Origin: Rhizobiaceae bacterium
GTDB taxonomy: Bacteria > Pseudomonadota > Alphaproteobacteria > Rhizobiales > Rhizobiaceae
Length of the DNA stretch: 64,000 nt
Assembly: GCA_023953905.1 (NCBI GenBank)
Contig: JAMLJA010000002.1
Location: 62,001-126,000 of the forward strand
Direction: 5' to 3'
Shown: positions 53,718 to 63,449 of the stretch, one piece after another
How positions within the stretch are numbered: the first letter of the stretch is position 1
How the letters are laid out: the number at the start of each line of letters is the position of its first letter
Program-made: the position numbers and the translations under genes
The notes under the pieces: generated by a model
The model's database searches: none
What the model was told of the DNA's origin: nothing
What the model saw: the letters and a program-made list of their open reading frames with translations, nothing else

Positions 53718-54350
53718 TTACCGGGGTGCGGGCATCAGCGCTTCGTCCTTCTGGCGCGCCCGCACTGCGGCGGGACGTGCCATCAGGCGCGCTGTGTAGT
53801 CAGCAAACCCCGGCCGGTCGGGCAAAGCGCCTATCATCCTGCCCCAGAGGATTTGCGAGCCCACATAGACATCCGCGGCGCTGAAGGTGTCTCCCGTGAC
53901 ATAGTCTCGGCCGTCCGACAGCATCACGGCGAGCGCGTCGGCCACTGCCTCCAGCGAACCATAGCCGGAGCGTCCACGCGCCTGCGGGGTATCCGGCACC
54001 TCGAAGCCAAAAGAGGCGTTGGTGATCGCCGCCTCGCCCGGCCCGGCAGCGAAAAACATCCAGCGCAGATAGGCCGCGCTCTCCTGGGTGCCGGGTGCCG
54101 GTGCGAGCCCCGGTTCAGGGAAGGCGGCGGCCAGATAGGCGCAGCAGGCGGCAGCTTCCGTCACCACGATATCTCCGTGCTTCACCGCCGGAACCTTGCC
54201 CATCGGATTGATCGCCAGATAGTCGGGCGATTTCATCTGCGGCCCATAGTCCAGCACGCGCGTCTCATAGGGCTGGCCCAGTTCCTCCAGCATCCAGCGC
54301 ACGATACGCCCCCGCGACATCGGGTTTGTGTAGAAGACGATACCGGGCAT
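53718..54350 (-). CDS. Glutathione S-transferase family protein
   Basis: 210 residues. The N-terminal thioredoxin-like domain (FYTNPMSRGRIVRWMLEELGQPYETRVLDYG, NPMGKVPAVKHGDIVVTEAAACCAYLA) and C-terminal helical domain (TGDTFSAADVYVGSQILW) are complete. The catalytic residue is probably Ser12 in NPMSRGR. It conjugates glutathione to electrophiles; detoxification next to an aldehyde-oxidising operon would fit. Confidence 0.92.
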   Translation of the reverse strand: MPGIVFYTNPMSRGRIVRWMLEELGQPYETRVLDYGPQMKSPDYLAINPMGKVPAVKHGDIVVTEAAACCAYLAAAFPEPGLAPAPGTQESAAYLRWMFFAAGPGEAAITNASFGFEVPDTPQARGRSGYGSLEAVADALAVMLSDGRDYVTGDTFSAADVYVGSQILWGRMIGALPDRPGFADYTARLMARPAAVRARQKDEALMPAPR

Positions 54351-54614
54351 GGACGAACTCCTTGCGTGCCACTGTCAGGCCCGATTTGCACCGACTAATA
54401 AGGCCACGACAAGGCGATCCCATGCACCATGCGTCCGCGATCTGGGTTACGACTGGTTTGGGGGTGGGAAGCGGACTGACGGCTAGTGGATGGCTTCATG
54501 TAAATGCGAACCTTGGCGTAAGGTACATTTCTGGGGGATCGACGCAACCGCCAATCTTGAATGAGTATTCGGGCGGCGATACCATCAGAAGCATAAACAG
54601 GACCGCGGGACTGC

Positions 54615-56069
54615 ATGCCCAAGAAGATTTTGACTGTCGGTTTTGAATTGACAGGGAATGAGATAGGTTTTGCGGATTTTACCGAGAAGAAATCGCTTCT
54701 GGACTGGGACATCGTGTTATTCCGACCAGAGGTGTCTCATCTCGTCTCGTTCCAGTACGATAACCGCGAGTACATGGGGAAGTTGGCCCTCAACGATCGC
54801 AAGTCGTTTGAGATGCGCGAGGCGAACGCACATTGGCGGCGGGAGATCACCCAGGCGGTCGATGCCGGAAAATTAGTGGTAGTATTTCTCCCGCCGCCTG
54901 TTGAGGTCTTTGCGGCAACCGGCACGAATTCTACCTCGGGTACCGGCCGCAACCAGAAGGTTATTCGACACGTCGAGCCGATCACGAGTTATGATTGCTT
55001 GCCTGTTGCGCCATGCTGGACGGCAACGCAGGGCACCGCGATGACGCTGGCCGCGGGTGGGCGCGACTTGCTGTCTTCTTATTGGAATCTGTTTGGACAA
55101 TCTTCTCAATACAATGTGGTCTGGGACAGTAACGCGAAAGGCGTGTGTGTTCAGACTGAACACGGACAGAAGCCTGTGGGCCTCTTTAGTAAGGACAAGG
55201 TTTCCGCTGGCGCGCTTCTGCTCCTTCCGGACATGAATTTTGTAGCCGAGGAGTTCTTCGTTGAGGGTGAGGAGGAAGATTACGTCTGGTCACCGAAAGG
55301 AGACCAATTCAGCGCGTCCCTGATCAGCGAAATTATCGCGCTGTCGAAGGCAATCGCCTTTGACGGTGAGAAAACTCCGCAGCCCGAATGGGCGTCGGCT
55401 GACGAATTCGCACTCGCCCCGGAGATCGAGATTCGCCAGCAACTGCTCCAGGCAGAGACAGAGTTGGAGAGAGCCCAGCGCGTCAAGGATGAGCTATCCC
55501 GCCAGTTGGAGGATGCGGGGCAGCTACGCGCGCTGCTATTCGAGAAGGGAAAGCCTTTGGAAGCCGCGATAATCACTGCTTTGAAGGTGCTCGGCTTCAA
55601 AGCAGAACCTTTTGAGGACGCGACATCGGAATTCGATGCGGTCTTTGAGAGCGTTGAAGGCCGCCTTCTTGGTGAAGCTGAAGGGAAAGACAACAAGGCA
55701 ATAAACATCGAAAAACTGCGCCAGCTGTCGACCAACGTTCACGAGGACCTGCAGCGCGAAGAAGTTGATCAGCCGGCCAAAGGCATCCTGTTTGGAAACG
55801 GCTATCGCCTGACCAAACCGGGCGAGCGCGAGACTCAGTTCACCGACAAGTGCATCACCACGTCCACGTCCATGTCGTACGGATTGGTGTCCACAGACCG
55901 ACTTTACACCGCGGCACAGTATCTCTCCGGTACACCAGACGAAGAATTTGCTCGACGCTGCCGTGTGGCGATGATCGAAATGACAGGCATCGTAATATTG
56001 CCGGATGTTCCGAGGGCCTCGGGCTTGGCTGCGGGCGATATTCAGGTCGACGAGTCCAGCTTTGAATAA
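54615..56069 (+). CDS. Orphan protein with nuclease-like C-terminal domain
   Basis: 484 residues, no named family recognised. The N-terminal ~250 residues are mixed alpha/beta (VVVFLPPPVEVF, ITSYDCLPVAPCW). A coiled coil spans about 275-315. Then GKPLEAAIITALKVLGF, D341 (SEFDAVF) and E356-G-K358 (GEAEGKDNK) give the E...D...ExK layout of PD-(D/E)xK nucleases. The function is unknown; a stand-alone defence or DNA-repair nuclease is possible. Both flanks are metabolic genes, so it looks like a single-gene insertion, but no repeats mark its ends. Confidence 0.75.
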   Translation: MPKKILTVGFELTGNEIGFADFTEKKSLLDWDIVLFRPEVSHLVSFQYDNREYMGKLALNDRKSFEMREANAHWRREITQAVDAGKLVVVFLPPPVEVFAATGTNSTSGTGRNQKVIRHVEPITSYDCLPVAPCWTATQGTAMTLAAGGRDLLSSYWNLFGQSSQYNVVWDSNAKGVCVQTEHGQKPVGLFSKDKVSAGALLLLPDMNFVAEEFFVEGEEEDYVWSPKGDQFSASLISEIIALSKAIAFDGEKTPQPEWASADEFALAPEIEIRQQLLQAETELERAQRVKDELSRQLEDAGQLRALLFEKGKPLEAAIITALKVLGFKAEPFEDATSEFDAVFESVEGRLLGEAEGKDNKAINIEKLRQLSTNVHEDLQREEVDQPAKGILFGNGYRLTKPGERETQFTDKCITTSTSMSYGLVSTDRLYTAAQYLSGTPDEEFARRCRVAMIEMTGIVILPDVPRASGLAAGDIQVDESSFE

Positions 56070-56587
56070 GCGTTGAAATCTGCCGCTCCGTCGGCGACGG
56101 ACCAGCGCCGCCGGCGCTGCATGAGATGATGACCTAGAAGATTCGAAACGGCTCGCCGGAACTGGTGGACATAGTCGTACATATAGGCGCATGCCTATGC
56201 CTTATCAGCTATGCGGCCTGTCCAGTCAAAAGGGGGGTGCGCTGCACGAGCGACCGGGAAGAAGGCGCGTTGCAGGCTTCAGTCACTATCCGACCAATGA
56301 CTGCTTTCGTAGACTTCAATCAATCACGCGAAAGACCGCAACCGGGTCGAATATGGACTGGCTGCTATTCCTCGAAGCTGACCCGGGACAGAACAAGCCC
56401 GCGCCCTTCACTCAACGTTCCAGCTCACGCTTAGGTGCTGCGGCGGAGATCGATAGCGCTCGCTGACAACTGGCGCCGCTCGGAATTTCGGAGACGCGGA
56501 CCCGGCTGAACCGATGCAGCCTTGCGCACTGCCCGCCGAGCTGGCGATTGCCAAACCGGCGGGCAGCAGTGTCGATCAGATTTGAGG
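56070..56587. other. Non-coding stretch of about 520 bp
   Basis: Frames here are short and of atypical composition. The only structure seen is the hairpin at 56529-56566 near the DUF4394 gene end. It may be degraded sequence left by insertion of the upstream orphan gene (inference). Confidence 0.4.
56529..56566 (-). terminator. Hairpin after the DUF4394 gene
   Basis: CTGCCCGCCG and CGGCGGGCAG pair over 10 bp, and the loop holds a further inner hairpin (TTGGC/GCCAG-like). It lies 22 nt past the stop codon; no T run follows. Confidence 0.45.
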
Positions 56588-57361
56588 CTAGTGAAGGATC
56601 GTCATGTCGCGCAGCTCGGGATCAATGCCGCTTGCCGCTTCTTCGGCAGCCCCGGTTTCGAGATTCACCTTGTAGAGTTTGCCGCCAGTGGCGAGCCATG
56701 CGGTATTCTCGCCGGCTTCCATGGTCTGCACGTCAAAGGCGACATGCTGCCCGAGTTCGACACCAAGCTTGCCGATCGACTTGATGACGCCGTCATTCGG
56801 CTTGATTTGCTGGAGAAACAAGCCGCTGGCATCGATATCGTACATGGCCGTCTTTTCGGGTTTGCCGAATGAGTTGATGTAGGCGGTCGCCACGATGTTC
56901 GGCGTCATTTCGGCGTTCGGATCGCCCGCTTCGAATGCCACAGAGCCGTCCGTCGTCACCTCGCCCGTATCGGGGTGCGCGCGATGATTGGTGCCGTCGG
57001 AAGCCATGATCCGCAATCTGTCGGCCATCGGGTTGAAGTCGACAACGGCCCTGGCGTCTGCCGGGAGCATTGTAGCCAGCTTTGCCTTTTCCGTCGCGGC
57101 GCCGGTTTCAAGATCGATGGTGACGATGGTGCCATCCCTGGCGACGCCGTAGACCTGCTTGTCGGCGGGGCGCAGATCGATGCCGTGGAGACTGTCGACG
57201 CCGGTGACTTCGATGACCTTCGTCTCGGCAGGCTTGTCCGTATCAAACCATATCAATGTCTTGTCGCCCTTGAGCCCGACTGCCGGTGCGGCAACGGAGG
57301 CGGCTGTCGCGGCGAGCAGGCTCGAGACTGCCACAGCGAGACGGAAGCGGAACTGGTTCAT
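56588..57361 (-). CDS. DUF4394 domain protein, exported
   Basis: 257 residues with a signal peptide (about 1-24, cleavage after VAAPA or nearby). The rest is a DUF4394 beta-propeller-like domain: LHGIDLRPADKQVYGVARDGTIVTIDLETG, VDFNPMADRLRIMASDGTNHRAHPDTG, and a final ELRDMTILH. Role unknown; members often sit next to ECF sigma/anti-sigma pairs, as here, and may be targets of that sigma factor. Confidence 0.92.
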   Translation of the reverse strand: MNQFRFRLAVAVSSLLAATAASVAAPAVGLKGDKTLIWFDTDKPAETKVIEVTGVDSLHGIDLRPADKQVYGVARDGTIVTIDLETGAATEKAKLATMLPADARAVVDFNPMADRLRIMASDGTNHRAHPDTGEVTTDGSVAFEAGDPNAEMTPNIVATAYINSFGKPEKTAMYDIDASGLFLQQIKPNDGVIKSIGKLGVELGQHVAFDVQTMEAGENTAWLATGGKLYKVNLETGAAEEAASGIDPELRDMTILH

Positions 57362-57471
57362 GAATCTTCTCCTCTGTTTGCAACGCCGGACTTGGGTGCC
57401 GGGTCAAGGCCATTACCCACCAGCCCCCTCGTCTGGATGCACGGCCTGAAAAAAAATCGTCGCGGCGCATC

Positions 57472-57498
57472 CGACATGATCTTTTGCGTGTTATGTCG
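57472..57498. promoter_or_regulatory. Inverted repeat before the ECF sigma gene
   Basis: CGACAT (57472-57477) and ATGTCG (57493-57498) are inverted with a 15-nt spacer, ending 6 bp before the sigma-factor ATG. Possible regulatory site or part of divergent promoters; moderate evidence only. Confidence 0.35.
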
Positions 57499-57503
57499 CG
57501 GAG

Positions 57504-58067
57504 ATGCACATTGTGAGCCGAGCAATCAGCGACGACGACATATGTGACCGGTTGCTCGTTTCAGTGGGACGCGGCGACCGGGCGGCGCTTGGTGAATTGT
57601 TCACCCGGGAAGCGGGTCGCATGATCGCGATTGCCCGACGCATTGTGCGACGCCGCGATCTGGCCGAGGAAGTCGTGCAGGAGAGTTTCGTGGCGGCATG
57701 GCGCGCCGCGCCGCGCTTTGATCCCGCCCGCGGGCGGGCGCGTGCCTGGCTGACGACGATCGTGCGCAACCGTTCGCTCAACCTCTTGCGGGATGGCGGG
57801 CGCATCGATCTGGCGACGGAAGACGAGATGTCGGAACACCGCAATCGCGATGACGCATCGTCCACGGCATATGAGCGGCTCGACGATCAGGATGCACTCA
57901 AGCAGTGCCTGGAAAGGCTGGAGCCGCAACGACGCCGCTCCGTGCTTCTCTCATATGTGGTTGGATATTCGCACGGGGAGATTGCGGCCGAACTCAACGT
58001 GCCGGTTGGAACCGTGAAGGCCTGGATACGACGCAGTGTCGTCGCGCTACAGGATTGCCTGTCATGA
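57504..58067 (+). CDS. ECF sigma factor (SigK-like)
   Basis: 187 residues. Region 2 (ALGELFTREAGRMIAIARRIVRRRDLAEEVVQESFVAAWRAAPRF, RARAWLTTIVRNRSLNLLR) and region 4 (LEPQRRRSVLLSYVVGYSHGEIAAELNVPVGTVKAWIRRSVVAL) are complete. Its partner anti-sigma gene starts inside its stop codon (ATGA). Similar to the SigK/RskA type of ECF systems, which respond to redox or envelope signals. Confidence 0.92.
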   Translation: MHIVSRAISDDDICDRLLVSVGRGDRAALGELFTREAGRMIAIARRIVRRRDLAEEVVQESFVAAWRAAPRFDPARGRARAWLTTIVRNRSLNLLRDGGRIDLATEDEMSEHRNRDDASSTAYERLDDQDALKQCLERLEPQRRRSVLLSYVVGYSHGEIAAELNVPVGTVKAWIRRSVVALQDCLS

Positions 58068-58795
58068 GCGATGAAACAGACCGCAGCGCCCGCGCGGGCG
58101 AATATGTGCTCGGATTGCTGGAAGGCCGCGACGCCGAGGCGGCCGAAATGGAAATGCGCACAGATCCGGTGTTCCGCAGTCAGGTGGAGGCTTTCGCTGC
58201 GCGGATGAACGGGCTCGACATGACGGCAACGCCAGAGGTTGTTCCGTCGAATATGTGGCAGAGGATTTCGGCTGATATCGAGGGTGTCTCTCAGGATTCC
58301 CCGGCCACGGCCATCCCGCCACATTCGTCAGCCACCAAAGTCAGCTCCCGAAGCCCGATGCGGCCGGCTCAGTGGATGGCCATTGCCGCCTCGCTGCTGG
58401 TGGGTGTGGCGACCGGCTATCTCGGAGGATGGCTGACCATCTCGGAACCGGCACCGGTCGTTGTGGTTGTGCTCGATACGCCTGAGAATGTGCCAGGGGC
58501 GGTTTTCGAAGCCTTTTCAGACAACAGCGTCCGCATCGTGCCACTGAAGGATTTTGTCGTGCCTGAAGGCAAGATCATGCAGGTGTGGACCCTTTACGAC
58601 AAGAGCGTCGGCCCGGTCTCTCTGGGCACGATGACGAGTTCCGACATAACAAAACTCGGCGCCAAGCCATTTCAGGCGCCGGGTCCAGAGCAACTCTACG
58701 AGATTACGCTTGAGCCCTTCCCGGGATCACCGACAGGCAAGCCGACAGGTCCGATTCTGGTCAAGGGATTTGCCACGCTGCCAGGGCAAGGATAG
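58064..58795 (+). CDS. Anti-sigma factor, RskA family
   Basis: 243 residues from ATG 58064. The N-terminal cytoplasmic anti-sigma domain (RAGEYVLGLLEGRDAEAAEMEM, MWQRISADI) is followed by one transmembrane helix (about 103-125) and a periplasmic RskA C-terminal domain (FVVPEGKIMQVWTLYDKSVGPVSLG, LYEITLEPFPGSPTGKPTGPILVKG). It should hold the sigma factor at the membrane until a signal arrives. Confidence 0.93.
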   Translation: MSDETDRSARAGEYVLGLLEGRDAEAAEMEMRTDPVFRSQVEAFAARMNGLDMTATPEVVPSNMWQRISADIEGVSQDSPATAIPPHSSATKVSSRSPMRPAQWMAIAASLLVGVATGYLGGWLTISEPAPVVVVVLDTPENVPGAVFEAFSDNSVRIVPLKDFVVPEGKIMQVWTLYDKSVGPVSLGTMTSSDITKLGAKPFQAPGPEQLYEITLEPFPGSPTGKPTGPILVKGFATLPGQG

Positions 58796-58958
58796 AAATT
58801 CACATCCATCAGGGCGCTGCTTCAGGGCTTCCGTCCGGGCGTTTGGCACAATGCGCCACGAGCGGCACGGATCAGTGCCTGAATTCGGCGTGAGCGATAC
58901 GGGGTGATGCAGTGATGCCGATTGAACGACCTGCGCCTCAGTCCGATCGGAGCGTTGC

Positions 58959-60206
58959 ATGACGATCTGGACGTGGAGACTGCGCAAGATCAGCCGGGCG
59001 CTTTGGTTGCGCGCAACCCTGTTTTCGGTTGCGGCAGTCGTGGCTGCGCTCTTTGCCAATTATCTCAGCATTTTCGTACCAAATTGGCTGCCCGACAAGA
59101 TCGGCGCGGACTCGGTCCAGTCCATTCTCACCATCATTGCATCCAGCATGCTCACGGTGACGACCTTCTCACTCTCCATCATGGTCGCCGCTTTCGGCGC
59201 AGCAACGTCGAACGTGACACCACGCGCTACCCGGCTCCTCATGACGGACAAGACGACCCACAATGTTTTGTCGACATTTCTGGGCGCGTTCCTGTTCAGT
59301 CTGGTGGGCATCATCGCGTTGAGCGCGGGGGCCTACGACAAGCGCGGTCGCGCTGTTCTGTTCGTCGTCACGATCATCGTCATCATCACGATCGTCGGCA
59401 CCCTGCTGCGCTGGATCGAGCACCTTTCTGCTTTTGGCCGGCTGGGCGACACGACCGAACGGGTGGAGAATTCGGTCACGGAAGCCATGCGAAACAGAAA
59501 GAAGACGCCCTATCTCGGAGGTGTCGTGCTGCGCGACACCGACTATCTCAGCAGAACGACCAAGACACCCGTGTTTCCCGGCATCTACGGATATGTTCAG
59601 CACATCGACATCATCCGGCTTGGAGCGCTTTGCGAAGAGTGCGACGTGGACATCTTTCTGGACTGCCTGCCAGGCAGTTTCATAGGACCGGGCGACACGC
59701 TTGCCCATATCGCTGCCGAGTCGCTAGACGACGCGCACATGGATGCATTCAGGCAGGCGTTTACGCTAGATCATGCGCGAAACTTCGATCAGGATCCCCG
59801 CTTCGGAATCTCGGTTCTGACCGAAATCGCATCGCGCGCGCTATCACCTGCCGTCAACGATCCGGGCACTGCGATCGATGTCCTCAGCCGCCATGTGCGC
59901 ATTCTTTCGGAATGGTCCGAAACTGAAACAGGACCCGGCGAACCGATCTCCAAGCGGGTCTTCGTTCCGGATCTGGACATCGCCGATCTGTTCGACGACG
60001 CCTTTCGTCCGATCGCTCGCGACGGAGCCGCCATCGTGGAAATACAGCAGCGTCTGCAGAAAGCCTTGGCCAGCCTGGCAACGCTTGGCGATGAACGCTT
60101 TCGCCAGAACGCGAAGCGTCACTCCGATGAAGCGCTCAAAAGGGCGCGCGACGTTCTTATCGAGAGCGACATGAAGCTTGTGGAGAGCGCCGCGGCAGGT
60201 GTGTGA
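58959..60206 (+). CDS. DUF2254 membrane protein
   Basis: 415 residues. Four transmembrane helices in the first ~150 residues (from WLRATLFSVAAVVAALFANYL, ending LFVVTIIVIITIVGTLLRW) and a soluble domain with GYVQHIDIIRLGALCEECDVDIFLDCLPGSFIGPG and FGISVLTEIASRALSPAVNDPGTAIDVL, the DUF2254 signature. Function unknown. It follows the anti-sigma gene by 160 bp and could be part of that regulon. Confidence 0.92.
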   Translation: MTIWTWRLRKISRALWLRATLFSVAAVVAALFANYLSIFVPNWLPDKIGADSVQSILTIIASSMLTVTTFSLSIMVAAFGAATSNVTPRATRLLMTDKTTHNVLSTFLGAFLFSLVGIIALSAGAYDKRGRAVLFVVTIIVIITIVGTLLRWIEHLSAFGRLGDTTERVENSVTEAMRNRKKTPYLGGVVLRDTDYLSRTTKTPVFPGIYGYVQHIDIIRLGALCEECDVDIFLDCLPGSFIGPGDTLAHIAAESLDDAHMDAFRQAFTLDHARNFDQDPRFGISVLTEIASRALSPAVNDPGTAIDVLSRHVRILSEWSETETGPGEPISKRVFVPDLDIADLFDDAFRPIARDGAAIVEIQQRLQKALASLATLGDERFRQNAKRHSDEALKRARDVLIESDMKLVESAAAGV

Positions 60207-60248
60207 GCCCCGATTTCCAGTTGCTGCGGCAGCCCACCACCTACGCAA

Positions 60249-63200
60249 TCATGTTCTGAGCACCCTGTAGATCGCCGGGATGACGAGAACCGTCAGCAAG
60301 GTCGATGACGCAAGACCAAACAGAAGCGAGATCGCCAAGCCCTGAAAGATCGGGTCGGTCAGGATCACCGCCGCGCCGATCATGGCCGCAAGAGCGGTGA
60401 GAAGGATCGGCTTGAAGCGGATCGCTCCGGCCTCGAGTAGAATTTCCGTCAGCGGCCTGTCTTCCGCGCCCGCATTGCGGATGAAATCCACCAGCAGGAT
60501 CGAGTTGCGCACGATGATGCCCGCGAGTGCTATGAAGCCGATCATCGACGTGGCCGAGAAAGGCGCGCCAAACAACCAGTGACCTCCGAGAATCCCGATA
60601 AAGGTGAGCGGGATTGGAGTCAGGATCACCAGCGGCACCTTGAAGGAGCCAAACTGCGCCACCACGAGAATATAGATACCGAGGAGCGCGATCATGAAGG
60701 CCGCGCCCATGTCACGGAATGTGACCCAGGTCACTTCCCACTCTCCGTCCCAAAGCAGCGTGGACACAGCGTCATCCTGCGGCTGTCCATGCAAAGCGAT
60801 CACCGGCTTGGGCAATCCCGTCCAGTCCTGAGCGTCAATCGCTTCCTGTACCGCCAGCATGCCATAGAGTGGCGCCTCGAATGCTCCAGCCAGTTCCGCC
60901 GTCACCATTTCGGCCGGGCGCCCATTGTGGCGGAAAACCGGATATGACGCCTTCTCGTCACTGATCCGGACCACGTCTCCGAGCTCGACCACGCCCCTGT
61001 CGCCCGGCAGCACATTGGCCGGAATCGGCGTCGTCAGGAAATCCTCATTGACCTGCCTTTGGGCCTTCGATCGTTCCAGCCGAATGGGAATAGGCTGCCT
61101 GCCTCCGCCACGATGCGAGTATCCGATGGTAGAACCGCCATTCAGAATCGCGATCGTATCGAACACGTCGCTCTCCTGGACCTTGAAGAACTCGAGATCG
61201 TCGTTGGAGATCGTGGCCCTGAGCCGCCGCGGTGCGACCCCGTAGGAATTGTCCACATCGACGATGAACGAAACGGAACGGAAAGCGTCCTCCACCTTCG
61301 CTGCAACGGCACGTCGCGTGGCCGCGTCGGGTCCATAGATTTCGGCGAGCAGTGTTGCCATGACCGGAGGTCCGGGTGGAGGCTCCAGCACTTTGAGGCT
61401 GGTGCCTTCCGGCGCCGATATACCGGCAATGCGCTGGCGTATGTCGAGCGCGATCTCGTGGCTTGAACGCGCGCGCTCACCCTTCGGCAGCAGATTGAGG
61501 GAGACTTCTCCCAGATTGGGGTCCGCGCGATAATAGTAGTGACGAACCAAGCCATTGAAATTGAAAGGCGCAGCGGCGGCAGCATGGGTCTGAACCGAAC
61601 GAACCTCCGGCAGGTCAAGCACCACCCTCGCAATTTCCTGGACGACAGCATCGGTCGCCTCGACGGACGCACCCTCCGGCAAGTCGACCATCACCGACAG
61701 CTCCGACTTGTTGTCGAAGGGGAGCAGCTTCACCGTCACATGCTTGGTGTAGAACAGGCTGAGTGACCCAAGCGTGAGCGCACCGACCACCAGCAGGAAG
61801 GTCCAGCTTGCAGTCTTGGACGACAGTATGGGCCGCGCAACAGATGCATAGATGCGTCCGAGCGCTCCGCCACTTGCATGGTCGTCATGCGTAGGAAGTG
61901 GCGCTTTGCCGGCTATCTTCAACATCAACCACGGCGTGACAGTGACCGCCACGAAGAACGAGAAGATCATCGCGGCCGACGCATTTGCCGGAATCGGGCT
62001 CATATAAGGACCCATCATGCCCGACACGAAGAGCATTGGCAGCAGCGCTGCGACGACGGTGAGCGTCGCCACGATTGTCGGATTGCCGACTTCGGCCACA
62101 GCTTCGATCGCTGCTTCACGGCGCGACTTTCCTGTACCCATGCCCCAGTGACGCGCGATGTTTTCAATCACCACGATCGCGTCATCAACCAGAATCCCGA
62201 TGGAGAAGATCAGAGCAAAGAGCGAGACGCGGTTCAGGGTGTAACCCATAATCCAGGAGGCAAACAGCGTGAGAAGGATCGTTACGGGAATGACGACAGC
62301 CACGACCATGGCCTCGCGACGACCGATCGCCAGCCAGACGAGAAGAATGATCGAAACGGTCGCAAGCCCCAGATGATAGAGCAACTCGTTGGCCTTTTCA
62401 TTGGCCGTCTCGCCATAGTCACGCGTGATTTCGACAGACACATCGCGCGGGATAAGCGTGCCCTTCAGCGCTTCGACGCGATGCAGGATCTCATCGGCTA
62501 CGGTAACCGCATTGGCGCCTGCCCGCTTGGCTATCGCCAGCGTCACGGCAGGCGTACGTTCCACCCCCTCGGGTCCACGGGTTACGGATGAGACTAGAGC
62601 CTCTTCCGCCCCGCTCGCAAAGTCTATGCTGGCAACATCGCGAACATAGATGGGCCGGGCATCACGCGTCGTCACGAGCAGATTGCCGATCTCTTCCGGC
62701 GTCTTCAGCGTCTCGCCGGCAACCAACATCACCTGCTGGCCGTCGTCTCGCACGCGACCCGTCGGGAATGTTCGATTGGCACCCTGAACCTTGCCGGCCA
62801 GTTGCTGCAACGTCACGCCAAACAGTGCGAGCTTCGCGGGATCGGGGGAAATTCGGATGCGATCATTCACTTCGCCCACCAGATAGGTGAGTCCGACATT
62901 GTCGATCTTGGCAAGCTCGGTCTGCAGTTCCTTCGCGATGCGTGTCAGCGAGGCTGCATCCACCTTGTCCGAAGCGCCCTCCTCGGGTGCAAGTGTCAGC
63001 GCGACGATGGCGACGTCATCGATACCGCGTCCGACGATCTGCGGTTCCGAGATGCCAACTGGAATGCGGTCCATATTGGCGCGGACCTTGTCATGGACGC
63101 GCAGCACGGCAGCGTCCGGCGATGTACCGACGACGAAGCGCGCTGTGACCAGAACACCGTCGTCCTGCGCCTGGGTATAGACGTGCTCAACCCCGTTGAT

Positions 63201-63449
63201 GCCCTTTACGATGGTCTCCAGCGGCTCGCCGATCAGCTTGACGGCATCCTCAGCGCGCAGTCCCTGTGCCTGCACGCGGATATCGACCATCGGCACCGAG
63301 ATTTGCGGTTCCTCCTCGCGTGGCAGGGAGATCAGAGCGACAATGCCGAACACAAAAGCGGCAATCAGGAAAAGTGGGGTGAGTGGCGAGGAAATGAAGG
63401 CGCGCGTCAGAGCGCCGGCAATACCATCCGCCGGGCGCTTGTCACTCAT
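60249..63449 (-). CDS. RND efflux permease
   Basis: 1,066 residues, usual RND length with 12 transmembrane helices and two large periplasmic loops. The proton-relay Asp pair is in IFSIGILVDDAIVVIENIARHWG; the N-terminal FVFGIVALISLPREEEPQI and the GLLP-like FLPMLFVSGMMGPYM segments are typical. The EEEPQI motif places it in the branch of putative multidrug/solvent exporters rather than AcrB proper. It is coupled to the adaptor gene by a 4-nt overlap. Confidence 0.94.
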   Translation of the reverse strand: MSDKRPADGIAGALTRAFISSPLTPLFLIAAFVFGIVALISLPREEEPQISVPMVDIRVQAQGLRAEDAVKLIGEPLETIVKGINGVEHVYTQAQDDGVLVTARFVVGTSPDAAVLRVHDKVRANMDRIPVGISEPQIVGRGIDDVAIVALTLAPEEGASDKVDAASLTRIAKELQTELAKIDNVGLTYLVGEVNDRIRISPDPAKLALFGVTLQQLAGKVQGANRTFPTGRVRDDGQQVMLVAGETLKTPEEIGNLLVTTRDARPIYVRDVASIDFASGAEEALVSSVTRGPEGVERTPAVTLAIAKRAGANAVTVADEILHRVEALKGTLIPRDVSVEITRDYGETANEKANELLYHLGLATVSIILLVWLAIGRREAMVVAVVIPVTILLTLFASWIMGYTLNRVSLFALIFSIGILVDDAIVVIENIARHWGMGTGKSRREAAIEAVAEVGNPTIVATLTVVAALLPMLFVSGMMGPYMSPIPANASAAMIFSFFVAVTVTPWLMLKIAGKAPLPTHDDHASGGALGRIYASVARPILSSKTASWTFLLVVGALTLGSLSLFYTKHVTVKLLPFDNKSELSVMVDLPEGASVEATDAVVQEIARVVLDLPEVRSVQTHAAAAAPFNFNGLVRHYYYRADPNLGEVSLNLLPKGERARSSHEIALDIRQRIAGISAPEGTSLKVLEPPPGPPVMATLLAEIYGPDAATRRAVAAKVEDAFRSVSFIVDVDNSYGVAPRRLRATISNDDLEFFKVQESDVFDTIAILNGGSTIGYSHRGGGRQPIPIRLERSKAQRQVNEDFLTTPIPANVLPGDRGVVELGDVVRISDEKASYPVFRHNGRPAEMVTAELAGAFEAPLYGMLAVQEAIDAQDWTGLPKPVIALHGQPQDDAVSTLLWDGEWEVTWVTFRDMGAAFMIALLGIYILVVAQFGSFKVPLVILTPIPLTFIGILGGHWLFGAPFSATSMIGFIALAGIIVRNSILLVDFIRNAGAEDRPLTEILLEAGAIRFKPILLTALAAMIGAAVILTDPIFQGLAISLLFGLASSTLLTVLVIPAIYRVLRT

